Assembly (NCBI GenBank): GCA_020633125.1
Contig: JACKEH010000002.1
Location: 141,553 to 205,552, forward strand
Origin: Sandaracinus sp.
GTDB taxonomy: Bacteria > Myxococcota_A > Polyangia > Polyangiales > Houyiibacteriaceae
Length of the DNA stretch: 64,000 nt
Reading direction: 5' to 3'
The notes beneath the pieces were generated by a model. It ran no database searches. It was not told the origin of the DNA and saw nothing but the letters and a program-made list of their open reading frames with translations. The position numbers and the translations under genes were made by a program. This document shows positions 31,976 through 40,730 of the stretch, piece after piece (position 1 is the stretch's first letter; each line of letters opens with the position of its first letter).

Positions 31976-33328
31976 ATGTCCACCCGCCTGCTCCCCCTCG
32001 CTCTGGCGCTCTCGTGTTTCGTGGTCGCCTGCGGAGACGACGACGCCGCGCCGGCCGACGCGTCGGTCGACGCCACGCGCGACGGGGCGGCAGGGGCGGC
32101 GTTGGTGGACGCGTGGTGTCCGATGTTCGCGGCGCGCCAATGCGAGGCGTCGATCACCACGTGCGGGTGCGGCGACGTTCCTGGCTTCGGCGATCTCACC
32201 GCCTGTCGTGCGCGGGTCGAGCGTGCGTGCCGGGAGCAGCTCGGGCGCTTCACCGGCGATCCGGCGTTCGAGCTCGCGTCCGAGATTCCCGCGGCGTGTT
32301 TCGACGCGCTCGACGAGGCCTTCGGCGCCTGCGACGTGCCGCCCGCGGACCTCTTCACCGTGCGTTGTCCGCTCGTGTGGCCGAGCGCGCTCTCACGCGA
32401 GCTGCCGAGCGAGGGGCCGTGTGTCGAAGGGCTCTGCGCGGAAGGCACGCGTTGCAGCTCCGAAGGCGCGTGCGCGGTGCCGAGCGCCGGTGGCGCGTGT
32501 GGGAGCGTCGGCGATTGCCCCGCCGAGCAACGTTGCGGCGACGAGGGCTCGTGCCGTCCGCTCGCGACCGAAGGCGCTGGCGCGAGCTGCACCGGTCCCG
32601 ACGCGTGTATGGGGGATCTGCGGTGCCTCGCCGCGACTCGGCGCGAGTGCGCGCCGCAGGACCCGGGAGGCAGCTGCGTCTCCGACGACACGTGCGCCAG
32701 CGGTGAGTACTGCGCGGAAGGCACCTGCACGACCGCGCCGGGCGAAGGCGAGGCGTGTGGCAACGGCGTCGCCTGCGCGACCTCGCTCGCGTGCGCGTTC
32801 ATGCCGGGTCCCGACGAAGGCACCTGCCAGCCGCTGCCCGAGAACGGCGAAGCGTGCGCGCTCGGTCCGATGGGACCTTTCGTCTGCGCGGCCGGGCTCG
32901 CGTGCCGCGATCGCTTCTGCGGCGCGATTCCGGGTGAAGGCGAGGACTGCGCGGTCGGCGACGTGCGCTGCGTCGAGGGGCTCGGGTGCGCGGTCGAAGG
33001 CGAGCGCAGCGTGTGTCGCGTGCGAGGCGGCGTCGGCGCGGCGTGCATGCTCGACGACTCGTGCGAGGCCGGCACCTATTGCGACTTCTCGGAGAACGCG
33101 TGCGCGACCTACCTCGCCGCCGGAGAGGTCTGCCGCGCGGGCAACGAGTGCGGCCCCGACGGATCGTGCGTGCCGGACGAGACGGCGACGACCTTCCGCT
33201 GCGTGCGGCGCCCGGGTGAGGGCGAGGCGTGTTTCCTCGACGACTCGTGTCAGCCGGGCTTGGTCTGTCGTTCGCCCTTCGACGCCGGGGTGTGCGCGCC
33301 GCCGATCTGCGCGTCGGTCGTGTTCTGA
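31976..33328 (+). CDS. Cysteine-rich repeat lipoprotein
   Basis: 450 residues from the ATG at 31976. Signal and lipobox: LALALSCFVVACGDD, then an Ala/Asp tether. Residues ~45-150 contain an N-terminal domain with six cysteines (WCPMFAARQCEASITTCGCG). From ~150 on, short disulfide-rich modules of about 25-35 residues repeat with a G(E)xxC...C..G..C pattern (EGPCVEGLCAEGTRC, GGSCVSDDTCASGEYC, GEACFLDDSCQPGLVC), roughly nine times. These are typical of myxobacterial surface lipoproteins. No enzymatic motif. Surface structural or binding role inferred; the tandem 62-bp repeats sit in its promoter region. Confidence 0.85.
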   Translation: MSTRLLPLALALSCFVVACGDDDAAPADASVDATRDGAAGAALVDAWCPMFAARQCEASITTCGCGDVPGFGDLTACRARVERACREQLGRFTGDPAFELASEIPAACFDALDEAFGACDVPPADLFTVRCPLVWPSALSRELPSEGPCVEGLCAEGTRCSSEGACAVPSAGGACGSVGDCPAEQRCGDEGSCRPLATEGAGASCTGPDACMGDLRCLAATRRECAPQDPGGSCVSDDTCASGEYCAEGTCTTAPGEGEACGNGVACATSLACAFMPGPDEGTCQPLPENGEACALGPMGPFVCAAGLACRDRFCGAIPGEGEDCAVGDVRCVEGLGCAVEGERSVCRVRGGVGAACMLDDSCEAGTYCDFSENACATYLAAGEVCRAGNECGPDGSCVPDETATTFRCVRRPGEGEACFLDDSCQPGLVCRSPFDAGVCAPPICASVVF

Positions 33329-33361
33329 AGCGAGAGCCCGCGGGCATCACTGGCCGTGATA

Positions 33362-33386
33362 CCCGCTCCCTTCTCGAGGGAGCGGG
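33362..33386 (+). terminator. Inverted repeat after the Cys-rich lipoprotein
   Basis: CCCGCTCCCT (33362-33371) pairs perfectly with AGGGAGCGGG (33377-33386) over TCTCG, 34 bp after the stop. There is no T run, so it is a possible rather than proven terminator. The rest of 33329-33563 shows no gene. Confidence 0.5.
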
Positions 33387-33563
33387 CCGCCTCCCGAGCC
33401 TCGTCCACGTGGATCCCAGTCCCTCGAGCGGATGGACCCCGAGCGACCGCTGTTCGTCGTTCTCTCCGAGGGCACGGCGCGCCGCTCGCCCGGATTGGGG
33501 CTCCGCCCACACCGAGCCGCCTCTGCGCTCGCACGGATTCCTCCTTCCAAGCGCAGGCTGCGC

Positions 33564-36500
33564 TCAGTCCAGGCCCAACACGTCGGTCGGCTCCAACACG
33601 TTCGCTTGCGGATCCCCATCCCCGAGCGCGCCGGTCTCGTCGCTCCCCATGCACACCACGCCGCCGCTCGCGCGCACCGCGCACCAGCGGTAGGTGCCGA
33701 CCGTGATCGCCACCGCGTCGTCGATCGGGCGCGCGGTCGTGCCCGCGCGCATCGGCGTGAAGCGCGTGCCCGTCGTCACGCCGTCGATCCAGCTCAGCCC
33801 GGTGATCTGGTGGCCCCAGCAATACACCTCGCCGCTCGCGGTGCGCGCACAGCCGGACGTGTTGCCGAGCGCCACCTCGACCACGGGCGGCATGCCCGCG
33901 ATCTGCGTCGCGCTTCGCACGATCGAGCCCGCCGCGCTGCCCAGGCCGAGCGAGGAGTTCGGGTTCTCGCCCCAACAATGCACGCTGCCCACCGACGTCA
34001 GCACACACGCGTTCGAGAGCTGCGCCGAGCTCGACGCGAACGCGATCGCGTCGGGCGGTACGCCGTCCACCCGCGTGTCGGCGCCACCGACGCCCGTCGT
34101 CGTCCCGTCGCCGACGATGCCGTTGCCGTTGTCGCCGAAGCACGACACGTAGCGCGCGCCCGCCGGACCACGCAGCACGCAGGTCGCGCGGTGTGTGCAG
34201 TGCACGTCGACCGCGTCGTCGATGCCCGGGACCGGCAGAGGCGTCGGCTGCGCCCACGCCGGCGACGAGTTCGAGAACGTGCCGTAGCCCGTCTGTCCGT
34301 ACGTCCGGTAGCCCCAACACCACACCTCGCCGGTCGCGCGCACCGCGCAGCCGTGGGCGAGCCCGACGTCGAGCGTACGTGCGTCGTCGATCTCGACGAC
34401 CGGGCCGGGCGCGTAGGTGCCCGTCGCGATCACCCCGCGACCGAGCTGCGCGGCGTCGTTCTCGCCCCAACAGAGCAGCCGCCCGCTCGCGAGCCGACCG
34501 CAGCCGACTTCCTGGCCGATCTCGACCTCGACCAGACCCGCGAGGGTCGTCGTGGTCGGCGCGGTTCGCAGCGAGAAGAACGTGCCGCGCTGCATGTACG
34601 CGCTTCCCCACGCGGCCACGCCACCCGTCTCGCGCAACGCCATCACGGTGGAGTTGTTCGCGCTCTGCCCCGTCGCGAGCTGCACGACCGGCGAGCGATC
34701 GCAGACGCCCGCGACGTCGAGCCCGCACGTGTCGCCCGCGCCACACGCGTTGCCGCAGGTCCCGCAATGCACCGGGTTTCGCGCGACGAAGGTCTCGCAG
34801 CCGTTGTCCGGATCACCGTCGCAATCGCCCCACGTCCCGTCGCAGACCACGTTGCATCCGCCGGCCGCGCAGGTGCTCGCGCTGGCGTTCACGAGGGCCC
34901 CACAGGCGCTCGCCGCGCCTTCGTCGACGTTCGGATCGCAGTCGTCGTCGCGTCCGTCGCAGGACTCCGTGTTCCCCGGGAAACGCGTCGCGTCTCCGTC
35001 GTCGCAGTCGTCGCCGAAGCTCGAGAGCAAGCCTTCCGGCAGGCACGTCGTCACCGGCGAGCCAGCGCCGCGACCGTCGCCGTCGACGTCGAGGTACCAA
35101 ACCTCGGTGACCGCTTCGTCGCTCGTTCCGTCGCAGTCGTTGTCGACCGAGTTGCAGCGCTCGGGCGCCGACGGGTAGCGCATCGCGTCGGTGTCCGCGC
35201 AATCGCCGGAGCGCTCGCTCGTGCCCGCGGGCGCCGTGCAGCGGAAGATCACCGCGCCTGGATCCGCGACGCCCCAACCGTCGCCGTCCGCGTCCGGGAA
35301 GAACGCGAAACGAATCCCGCCTTCGTCGATTCGTCCGTCGCAGTCTTGATCGACGTCGTCGCACACGTCGCGCACCCCGGGTCGCACGCTCGCGTCTTCG
35401 TCGTTGCAGTCACCGCCCCGTGGCACCCGCGCCGGCTGTGGCTCGCACGACTCGATCGGCGGCGAGCCTTCGTCGCCGTAGCCGTCGCGATCGCGGTCGA
35501 GGTACCAGAGCGCGTTCGCGTCCGCGCCGTCGACGACGCCGTCGCAGTTGTCGTCGATGCCGTTGCAGAGCTCTTGCGCACGCGGTCCGACGAAGGGGTT
35601 CGCGTCGTCGCAATCGCTGCCGCCACAGACGACGTCCGCGACTCCGTCTCCGTCGTCGTCTTCGGTGTCGCCCGGGCCCGTGCCGGGCGCGTCGGCGAAT
35701 CCGTCGCAGTCGTCGTCGATGCCGTTGCACCGCTCGGCGGCCGCCGGATTCACCATGCGATCCGCGTCGTTGCAGTCGCTCGAGCGCGTCGAATAGCCGG
35801 GCACCGGCGCGCAGGAGATCACCACGGTGCCACCCGCGGCTCCGAATCCGTCGTCGTCTTCGTCGGGGTACCAAGGCACCGACACGGGCGCTTCGTCGGA
35901 GACTCCGTCGCAGTCGTTGTCGAGGCCGTCGCAGATTTCGAGCTGCGCCCGATGGCGCGTCGGCGCGGTGTCGTCGCAGTCGTCGCGCACCGGCGAATAC
36001 CCCGGCTCGCCCGGGCAGACCATCACGCCCTCGGAGGCTTCGTCGCCGTGAAGGTCGCGGTCCGCGTCCGGCCACTGCATGCGGAGCAGGCCCTCGTCGA
36101 TCGATCCGTCGCAGTCGTTGTCGAGGCCTTCGCAGACCTCGGGCACGCCCGGGTGCGCGTCGCGGCGTCGGTCGTTGCAGTCGTCGCCGCAGCGCATCGT
36201 GCCTTCGAAGTCGTTGCAGCAGAGCGCATCGACGAATCCGTCGCCGTCCGCGTCGCGGTCGCCGAAGGTCGCGGGGTCGCAGTCTTCGTCGTGGCCGACG
36301 GAGTCGCAGATCTCGACGTTGCCGGGGAAGCGGTCGGGGTCGGTGTCGTCGCAGTCCGCGCCGCCACATTCCGCCGCGTCGACGCCGTCTCCGTCGGCGT
36401 CCGGCTCCACCGCGCAGCTCGTCACGCAGCGGCCTTCGTCGGCCAAGCAGCGTTGCGATTCGAGGCAGGGCGGCGTGCCGGCCACGCATCCGCGGCCGTC

Positions 36501-36692
36501 CGCGCCTTCGCCCGGCGCGCAGGTCTCGACGCCGTTGCAGAAGAGTCCGTCGTCGCAGTCCGTGTCGCTCGCGCAAACGAAGGGTGTGCCTCCGTCGCCG
36601 GTCGGCGGCGCGTCGTCGCCTCCGCAGCCCAACCCCGACACGACGAACGCGAAACACGTCGCCGCCCAAGCTCCCCCGAGCGTGGTGCGCAT
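33564..36692 (-). CDS. Lipoprotein with MopE-type metal-binding repeats and RCC1 propeller
   Basis: 1042 residues from the ATG at 36692; GGGGGG lies ~8 bases upstream. Lipobox VVSGLGCGGDD, then a Cys-rich linker (SDTDCDDGLFCNGVETCAPG). Residues ~95-570 hold eight DCDG/DCDP-type units of the putative metal-binding family (PF11617-like), each with DxDxDGxG calcium-like loops and a conserved CNGIDDDCDG-type core (for example EICDGLDNDCDGVSDEAP, ERCNSVDNDCDGTSDEAV). Residues ~650-1040 form seven RCC1 repeats (GQEVGCGRLASGRLLCWGEN, AHGCAVRATGEVWCWGY, GCARTASGEVYCWGH), one full propeller. Cell-surface binding protein by inference; single gene, divergent from a GST. Confidence 0.9.
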   Translation of the reverse strand: MRTTLGGAWAATCFAFVVSGLGCGGDDAPPTGDGGTPFVCASDTDCDDGLFCNGVETCAPGEGADGRGCVAGTPPCLESQRCLADEGRCVTSCAVEPDADGDGVDAAECGGADCDDTDPDRFPGNVEICDSVGHDEDCDPATFGDRDADGDGFVDALCCNDFEGTMRCGDDCNDRRRDAHPGVPEVCEGLDNDCDGSIDEGLLRMQWPDADRDLHGDEASEGVMVCPGEPGYSPVRDDCDDTAPTRHRAQLEICDGLDNDCDGVSDEAPVSVPWYPDEDDDGFGAAGGTVVISCAPVPGYSTRSSDCNDADRMVNPAAAERCNGIDDDCDGFADAPGTGPGDTEDDDGDGVADVVCGGSDCDDANPFVGPRAQELCNGIDDNCDGVVDGADANALWYLDRDRDGYGDEGSPPIESCEPQPARVPRGGDCNDEDASVRPGVRDVCDDVDQDCDGRIDEGGIRFAFFPDADGDGWGVADPGAVIFRCTAPAGTSERSGDCADTDAMRYPSAPERCNSVDNDCDGTSDEAVTEVWYLDVDGDGRGAGSPVTTCLPEGLLSSFGDDCDDGDATRFPGNTESCDGRDDDCDPNVDEGAASACGALVNASASTCAAGGCNVVCDGTWGDCDGDPDNGCETFVARNPVHCGTCGNACGAGDTCGLDVAGVCDRSPVVQLATGQSANNSTVMALRETGGVAAWGSAYMQRGTFFSLRTAPTTTTLAGLVEVEIGQEVGCGRLASGRLLCWGENDAAQLGRGVIATGTYAPGPVVEIDDARTLDVGLAHGCAVRATGEVWCWGYRTYGQTGYGTFSNSSPAWAQPTPLPVPGIDDAVDVHCTHRATCVLRGPAGARYVSCFGDNGNGIVGDGTTTGVGGADTRVDGVPPDAIAFASSSAQLSNACVLTSVGSVHCWGENPNSSLGLGSAAGSIVRSATQIAGMPPVVEVALGNTSGCARTASGEVYCWGHQITGLSWIDGVTTGTRFTPMRAGTTARPIDDAVAITVGTYRWCAVRASGGVVCMGSDETGALGDGDPQANVLEPTDVLGLD

Positions 36693-36836
36693 GATGATCC
36701 CCCCGACGGAACACGCGCGCGCGGCCCCCGCGGCGCCGTCCGCGAACGACGCTACCAAACGCGTTCCGAGACCTCACCCCAGGAATCGCCGCGGTCCCCG
36801 ATTGCGGAAGCCACGGGATCCCGCGACGCTTCGCCC

Positions 36837-37574
36837 GTGCCGAACGTCTTGGTCACCATTCCCTTCAGTCATTTCTGCGAGAAGGCGCGGTGGGCGCTGG
36901 ACCTGACCCGCACGCCCTACGTCGAACGACGGCTCGTGCCGCCCCTGCATCTGCTCGGCACGATCCCTCGCGGCGGGCGCACGACGCCCTTGTTGGTCAC
37001 CGAAGACGGCAAGCGGCTCACGGACTCGACCGACATCTTGCGTTGGCTCGACGATCGTTCGCCGGGCGCGCTCTACCCGCGCGACCGCGACGAACGCCGG
37101 GAGGTCGAGGCGATCGAGGATCAGCTCGACGAGGTGGTCGGGCCTGCGGTGCGGCGCCTCGTCTACCACGCGTTCTTTCAGAGCGACGTCGACGTGCTGA
37201 CGCCAATCTTTCGAGCCTCGTCGCGAGGCTGGCAACGAAGCGCGGCGCCCGTGCTCTCGCGCGTCGCGAAGCCCGTGATTCGAAAGGCGATGAAGGTGAA
37301 CGCCGCGGGCGCCGCGCGTTCACAGGCGGCGCTCGAGCCGGCGCTCGACGCGTTGGACCGACGCCTCGAAGGGCGCGAGTACCTGGTCGGCGAGGCCTTC
37401 ACCGCCGCGGACCTGACCCTCGCGGCCTTGCTCGCGCCGTTCGTACGTCCGGAAGAGCATCCGGTCTCGGGCGGGTTGCAGCTGGGCGTGGCGGCGCTCG
37501 ACGCAGACCGAGATCGGTACCGCGCGCGGCCGAGTGGGAAACACGCGATGCGGGTGTACGCGGCGCACCGCTGA
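36837..37574 (+). CDS. Glutathione S-transferase-family protein
   Basis: 245 residues from the GTG at 36837 (the frame is open far upstream but without coding sense). The N-terminal thioredoxin-like domain has VTIPFSHFCEKARWALDLT, a PFSHFCEKARW motif with a cysteine in the active position, GRTTPLLVTEDG with the cis-proline, and DSTDILRWLDD. The C-terminal helical domain ends LEGREYLVGEAFTAADLTLA with the N-capping box found in GSTs. Family members conjugate or reduce with glutathione; the substrate is unknown. Divergent from the MopE/RCC1 lipoprotein (144 bp between starts), convergent with the cytochrome gene, separated from it by a terminator. Confidence 0.88.
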   Translation: MPNVLVTIPFSHFCEKARWALDLTRTPYVERRLVPPLHLLGTIPRGGRTTPLLVTEDGKRLTDSTDILRWLDDRSPGALYPRDRDERREVEAIEDQLDEVVGPAVRRLVYHAFFQSDVDVLTPIFRASSRGWQRSAAPVLSRVAKPVIRKAMKVNAAGAARSQAALEPALDALDRRLEGREYLVGEAFTAADLTLAALLAPFVRPEEHPVSGGLQLGVAALDADRDRYRARPSGKHAMRVYAAHR

Positions 37575-37599
37575 GCCGCGGCGGACCGAGCACGCCGAC

Positions 37600-37633
37600 G
37601 GAAAACGAAACGGCCGACGCTCACGCCGGCCGT
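37600..37633 (-). terminator. Rho-independent terminator of the cytochrome lipoprotein gene
   Basis: ACGGCCG (37610-37616) pairs with CGGCCGT (37627-37633). Read on the - strand, the stem is followed by TTTCGTTTTCC (37609 downwards), the best stem-plus-T-run in the window. It lies ~20 bp after the cytochrome stop codon. Confidence 0.75.
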
Positions 37634-37652
37634 CTTCGCCATCGCTCGACGT

Positions 37653-39467
37653 TCAGTCCCAGGCCGAGAGGAACGCCGCCAGGTCGTCGCGCTCCACCTC
37701 GCTCAACGCCGCGGTGCCGGGATGCGGCTCGTGGTCCGTGCAGCCGTCGATGGCCTCGCGCAGCGACGAAGCGCAACCGTCGTGGAAGAAGGGCGCGCGA
37801 AGGCCGACGCCGCGAAGCATCGGCACCTGCCAACGCTCGCCGCCGATCGAACGGGACAGACCGTTGGTGCCGAAGCTGCCCGAGTGGCACGAGGCACAAT
37901 CCGCGGCTTCGAAGACCGCCTCGCCTCGCGCGACCGCCGTTTCGTCGGCCGTGGCCGCGACCACCTCGAGCGTGTCGAGCCAATGCTCGAGCGACGCGAC
38001 CTCGAGGCGCTGCAGCGCGTGGCCCTTCATGCGGCCCTCGAAGGTCTGCGCCATCACCTCGGCCATGTCGCTCACGTCGCCCTTCCAATGGAAAGGGGCG
38101 AGCGCAGCGACACCGCCGACGAGACTCTGGGTTCGGCGTTCGCCGCGCCCGAAGTTCCACACCAAGCCGTCGTCGCGGCCCTCGGCGTGGCACGACGCGC
38201 ACGCCATCTGAACCTCGGTGGTCTGGTGGAAGAGCGCGTGGCCGACGTCGCCGACCTCGGCGACGACCTGCGGGCCGCGGCCGTGGAGGATCGGCGAGAC
38301 GGGGTCGCGCTTCAGGACCGAGACGCTCGCGTCGTCGCGCACCGCCGCGAGGAGGAGCTCGCCGTACCGCTCGACGCTCGGGACGCGTTTGTTCTCCATG
38401 CCGAAGGTCACGAAGGGCCCCTCGCATTGGGTTCCGTCGAGCGACACGCCGGCCCGATCGACCTGGAAGACGCCGCGGTCGCCGCTCGCCAGCCACGTGC
38501 CCGTCGGGCCGTCGACGAAGTCGACGAAGAAGCCGCCGCGCGAGAGCGCGCGCACGTTCCAGGCGCGCGCCGAGTCGAGCCGCGTCAGCGCGGTGCCCAC
38601 GACCGGACTGCCGCAGAAGCCCCGTCCGCCCTCGCCGCTGCCGTAATCCTGGGGAGTGCCGCGCGGGTCTTCGGCGACCGCGGCGAGCGCGCTCACGGCC
38701 GAGAGTTGGTGCAACACCGTGACGCCACCGCCGACGGCCGCGCGCATGCGCCACGCGGTATTCGCGAGGCGGGGACCTCGAGGCCTCGGGTCGACGACCT
38801 CGCGCTCGTCGATCTCCATCGGAGGCGGCGCGGCCTGGTCCGGAACGTCGTGCTTCGCGATCACCTCCAGCGATCCATCGACCTCCCAGATCTCGGCCGC
38901 CAGGAACACGCTCACGAAGATCGCGTCGTTCTCGTCGACCACGACGTCGCGAAGGTCGGGCCCGAGCGTCGCCCGTTGCAGGACCTCGCCCTCGGGCGAG
39001 AGCGCGACGAGCTCGCCGCCAGCGCACGCGACCAGCACACGGTCACGCGAGGGATCCGCCGCGACGCCGCGCGGTGCCGCGCAGACCTCGTGGGTCCCGA
39101 GGAGGGTGCGGCTCTCGACGTCGATGCGCGCGACCTCGCCCACACCGCGAAGGCTCGCGACGACTTCGTCTCCGACCTGGGCGAGCCGGAAGGGCGTGCT
39201 GCCCTCGGGAAGCACCACCTCGGCAACGACACGGGGCACGAAGTCGAGGCGGTCGTGCACGTAGACGCGGTCGCGCTCCGGGTCGGCGACCCAGAGCGTG
39301 TCACCCACGAGGAGCGAGTGACCGCCCTGCACCGGCAACGACGTCACGCGGTTCACCTCCGCGATCGACGTGTTCGCCTCGAGCACGGGCACGTGTGCTT
39401 CGAGCGTGGGCTCGGTGGGTGCGCTGCACCCGAGAAGTGCTGCGAGCAGTAGCCAACCTCGGCGCAT
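37653..39467 (-). CDS. Dihaem cytochrome c lipoprotein with beta-propeller domain
   Basis: 604 residues from the ATG at 39467; GGAGGG lies ~8 bases upstream, and an earlier in-frame start at 39509 is less likely. The signal ends LLLAALLGCSAPT (lipobox). Residues ~30-400 form a YVTN/NHL-like propeller (HSLLVGDTLWVADPERDRVY, APRGVAADPSRDRVLVACAG). The C-terminal ~200 residues carry two c-type haem sites, MACASCHAEGRDDG and DCASCHSGSFGTNG, with downstream methionine candidates, in a layout like bacterial dihaem (MauG/CcpA-type) peroxidases (PMLRGVGLRAPFFHDGCASS matches their later conserved part). Periplasmic electron transfer is likely; the enzyme activity is not proven. Confidence 0.85.
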   Translation of the reverse strand: MRRGWLLLAALLGCSAPTEPTLEAHVPVLEANTSIAEVNRVTSLPVQGGHSLLVGDTLWVADPERDRVYVHDRLDFVPRVVAEVVLPEGSTPFRLAQVGDEVVASLRGVGEVARIDVESRTLLGTHEVCAAPRGVAADPSRDRVLVACAGGELVALSPEGEVLQRATLGPDLRDVVVDENDAIFVSVFLAAEIWEVDGSLEVIAKHDVPDQAAPPPMEIDEREVVDPRPRGPRLANTAWRMRAAVGGGVTVLHQLSAVSALAAVAEDPRGTPQDYGSGEGGRGFCGSPVVGTALTRLDSARAWNVRALSRGGFFVDFVDGPTGTWLASGDRGVFQVDRAGVSLDGTQCEGPFVTFGMENKRVPSVERYGELLLAAVRDDASVSVLKRDPVSPILHGRGPQVVAEVGDVGHALFHQTTEVQMACASCHAEGRDDGLVWNFGRGERRTQSLVGGVAALAPFHWKGDVSDMAEVMAQTFEGRMKGHALQRLEVASLEHWLDTLEVVAATADETAVARGEAVFEAADCASCHSGSFGTNGLSRSIGGERWQVPMLRGVGLRAPFFHDGCASSLREAIDGCTDHEPHPGTAALSEVERDDLAAFLSAWD

Positions 39468-39772
39468 CGTCCGTCCCTCCCTTGCTTCGTCCGCGTCGCT
39501 CGAAACCACGTGGGTGGTGCGAACGGAGCGTCGGACGAGTCACGAAGCCTAACGGAGGTGAAGTCGCTTCGCCTCCCTCGAACGAGGTAGAAGACGCGAA
39601 AACGAACACCCGGAACCGCTCGAAGAACGCCGACTCTTTCGAAAGGAGGCGGAGGCACGATCCGGCACACTTTGCTCGACGGCGTCGAGGATTTCGCGCC
39701 GAGTGGCCTCGTGTGCTCGCTTCCCGAGCATGCTCGGGAGAAACGGCAATTCCTCGAGGGAAGAGTCAGGGC
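39468..39772. other. Intergenic gap with perfect 18-bp palindrome
   Basis: No gene. TCCCGAGCATGCTCGGGA at 39722-39739 is a perfect palindrome 33 bp beyond the patatin stop codon. Otherwise the gap should carry the promoter of the cytochrome lipoprotein gene; no box was identified. Confidence 0.5.
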
Positions 39773-40642
39773 TCAGCGCGACAAGAAACGCTCGAGCGCC
39801 GGACCGTGATGCGTCGCTTCGTCCAGGCCGATCTGGAAGGTCTCGTCGACCGGGGCGTCTTGGCGGTAGTCCCAACGCGAGATCGGAAGCGGTCGCGTCG
39901 GTGCGACGTAGAAACGATCGCCCTGCTCGCCGACGAGCTCCGACTTGTAGGGGCGCGTCATCAACACGACGTGCCGCTTCACCTCCGGAATGTCTTCCAG
40001 CAAATACGCCGGCGCGTTGTCGACCATGCTCCCGTCGAGCAGGAGCTCTTGGCCGAAACGGCCGCGCCGGGTGAACGGCGGCGTCGACGAAGACGCGAGC
40101 ACGAGCTCGGTGAGCTCTTCGGGGCTCTCGCAATCCCGGGCGTCGTAGGCGCGCGGCGTGAACCCGAGCTTCTGCGGGAAGGTCGGGTGCACCATCTTCG
40201 GGCGCACGGCCTTCTCGAGCGTGTAGAAGCCGAGGCCGAGCGCCACACCGACCACGCTCGGCATCGCCTTCGGGAACGCCGCGCAGAGGAAACGAATCGG
40301 GAAAGGCTGGTTGCGCAGGTTCTCGAGGCCGCCCTCGGAGAGCGCGTCGATCAAGGTCGCGCGGTAGATGTCGTGGTGCGGGAAGGGTCGCTTGCCCTCC
40401 AGCACGCGCGACCACTGCATGTGCCCACGCACGCCTTGGCGTCGCTCGGCGAAGAACTTCCGCGCGCGGTCGATGCGGCCCGAGTAGAGCAGCACCGCCA
40501 TCGCCGCACCCGCGCTGCAACCCGCGACGCCCGCCACGCGGGGCAACATCTGGTCGCCCCAGCGCTCGAGCAGGCCGAGCTGGTAGAAGGCGCGGCTTCC
40601 GCCGCCGGCAAAGGTGAGTCCGAGGTCGCGCTGCTCGCTCAT
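39773..40642 (-). CDS. Patatin-like phospholipase
   Basis: 289 residues from the ATG at 40642. All patatin signatures are present: oxyanion glycine-rich loop LTFAGGGSRAFYQLG, nucleophile elbow GVAGCSAGAAMAVLL (Ser in GxSxG), and the catalytic Asp in LLLDGSMVDNAP. The family are Ser-Asp dyad lipid acyl hydrolases, acting on membrane or storage lipids; many bacterial members are secreted effectors, but no signal peptide is seen here, so it is probably cytoplasmic or exported by another route. It is divergent from the ATP-grasp-like gene (88 bp between starts). Confidence 0.92.
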   Translation of the reverse strand: MSEQRDLGLTFAGGGSRAFYQLGLLERWGDQMLPRVAGVAGCSAGAAMAVLLYSGRIDRARKFFAERRQGVRGHMQWSRVLEGKRPFPHHDIYRATLIDALSEGGLENLRNQPFPIRFLCAAFPKAMPSVVGVALGLGFYTLEKAVRPKMVHPTFPQKLGFTPRAYDARDCESPEELTELVLASSSTPPFTRRGRFGQELLLDGSMVDNAPAYLLEDIPEVKRHVVLMTRPYKSELVGEQGDRFYVAPTRPLPISRWDYRQDAPVDETFQIGLDEATHHGPALERFLSR

Positions 40643-40730
40643 GGGGCGCGAAGGTAGCGCGTGACGGGGGCGTGGCGAGGCGACGTTCCCCTTCGCATGG
40701 GAGCGCCCTGCATGCGAGCCTTGGCCTCCC

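Noticed and set aside
33432..36836. Giant + strand protein opposite the MopE/RCC1 lipoprotein
   Set aside because: It is the complementary-frame shadow of Asp-rich repeats in very GC-rich DNA and shows no domain.
39722..39739. Rho-independent terminator for the patatin gene
   Set aside because: The 18-bp palindrome has no T run on the proper strand; kept only as a palindrome.
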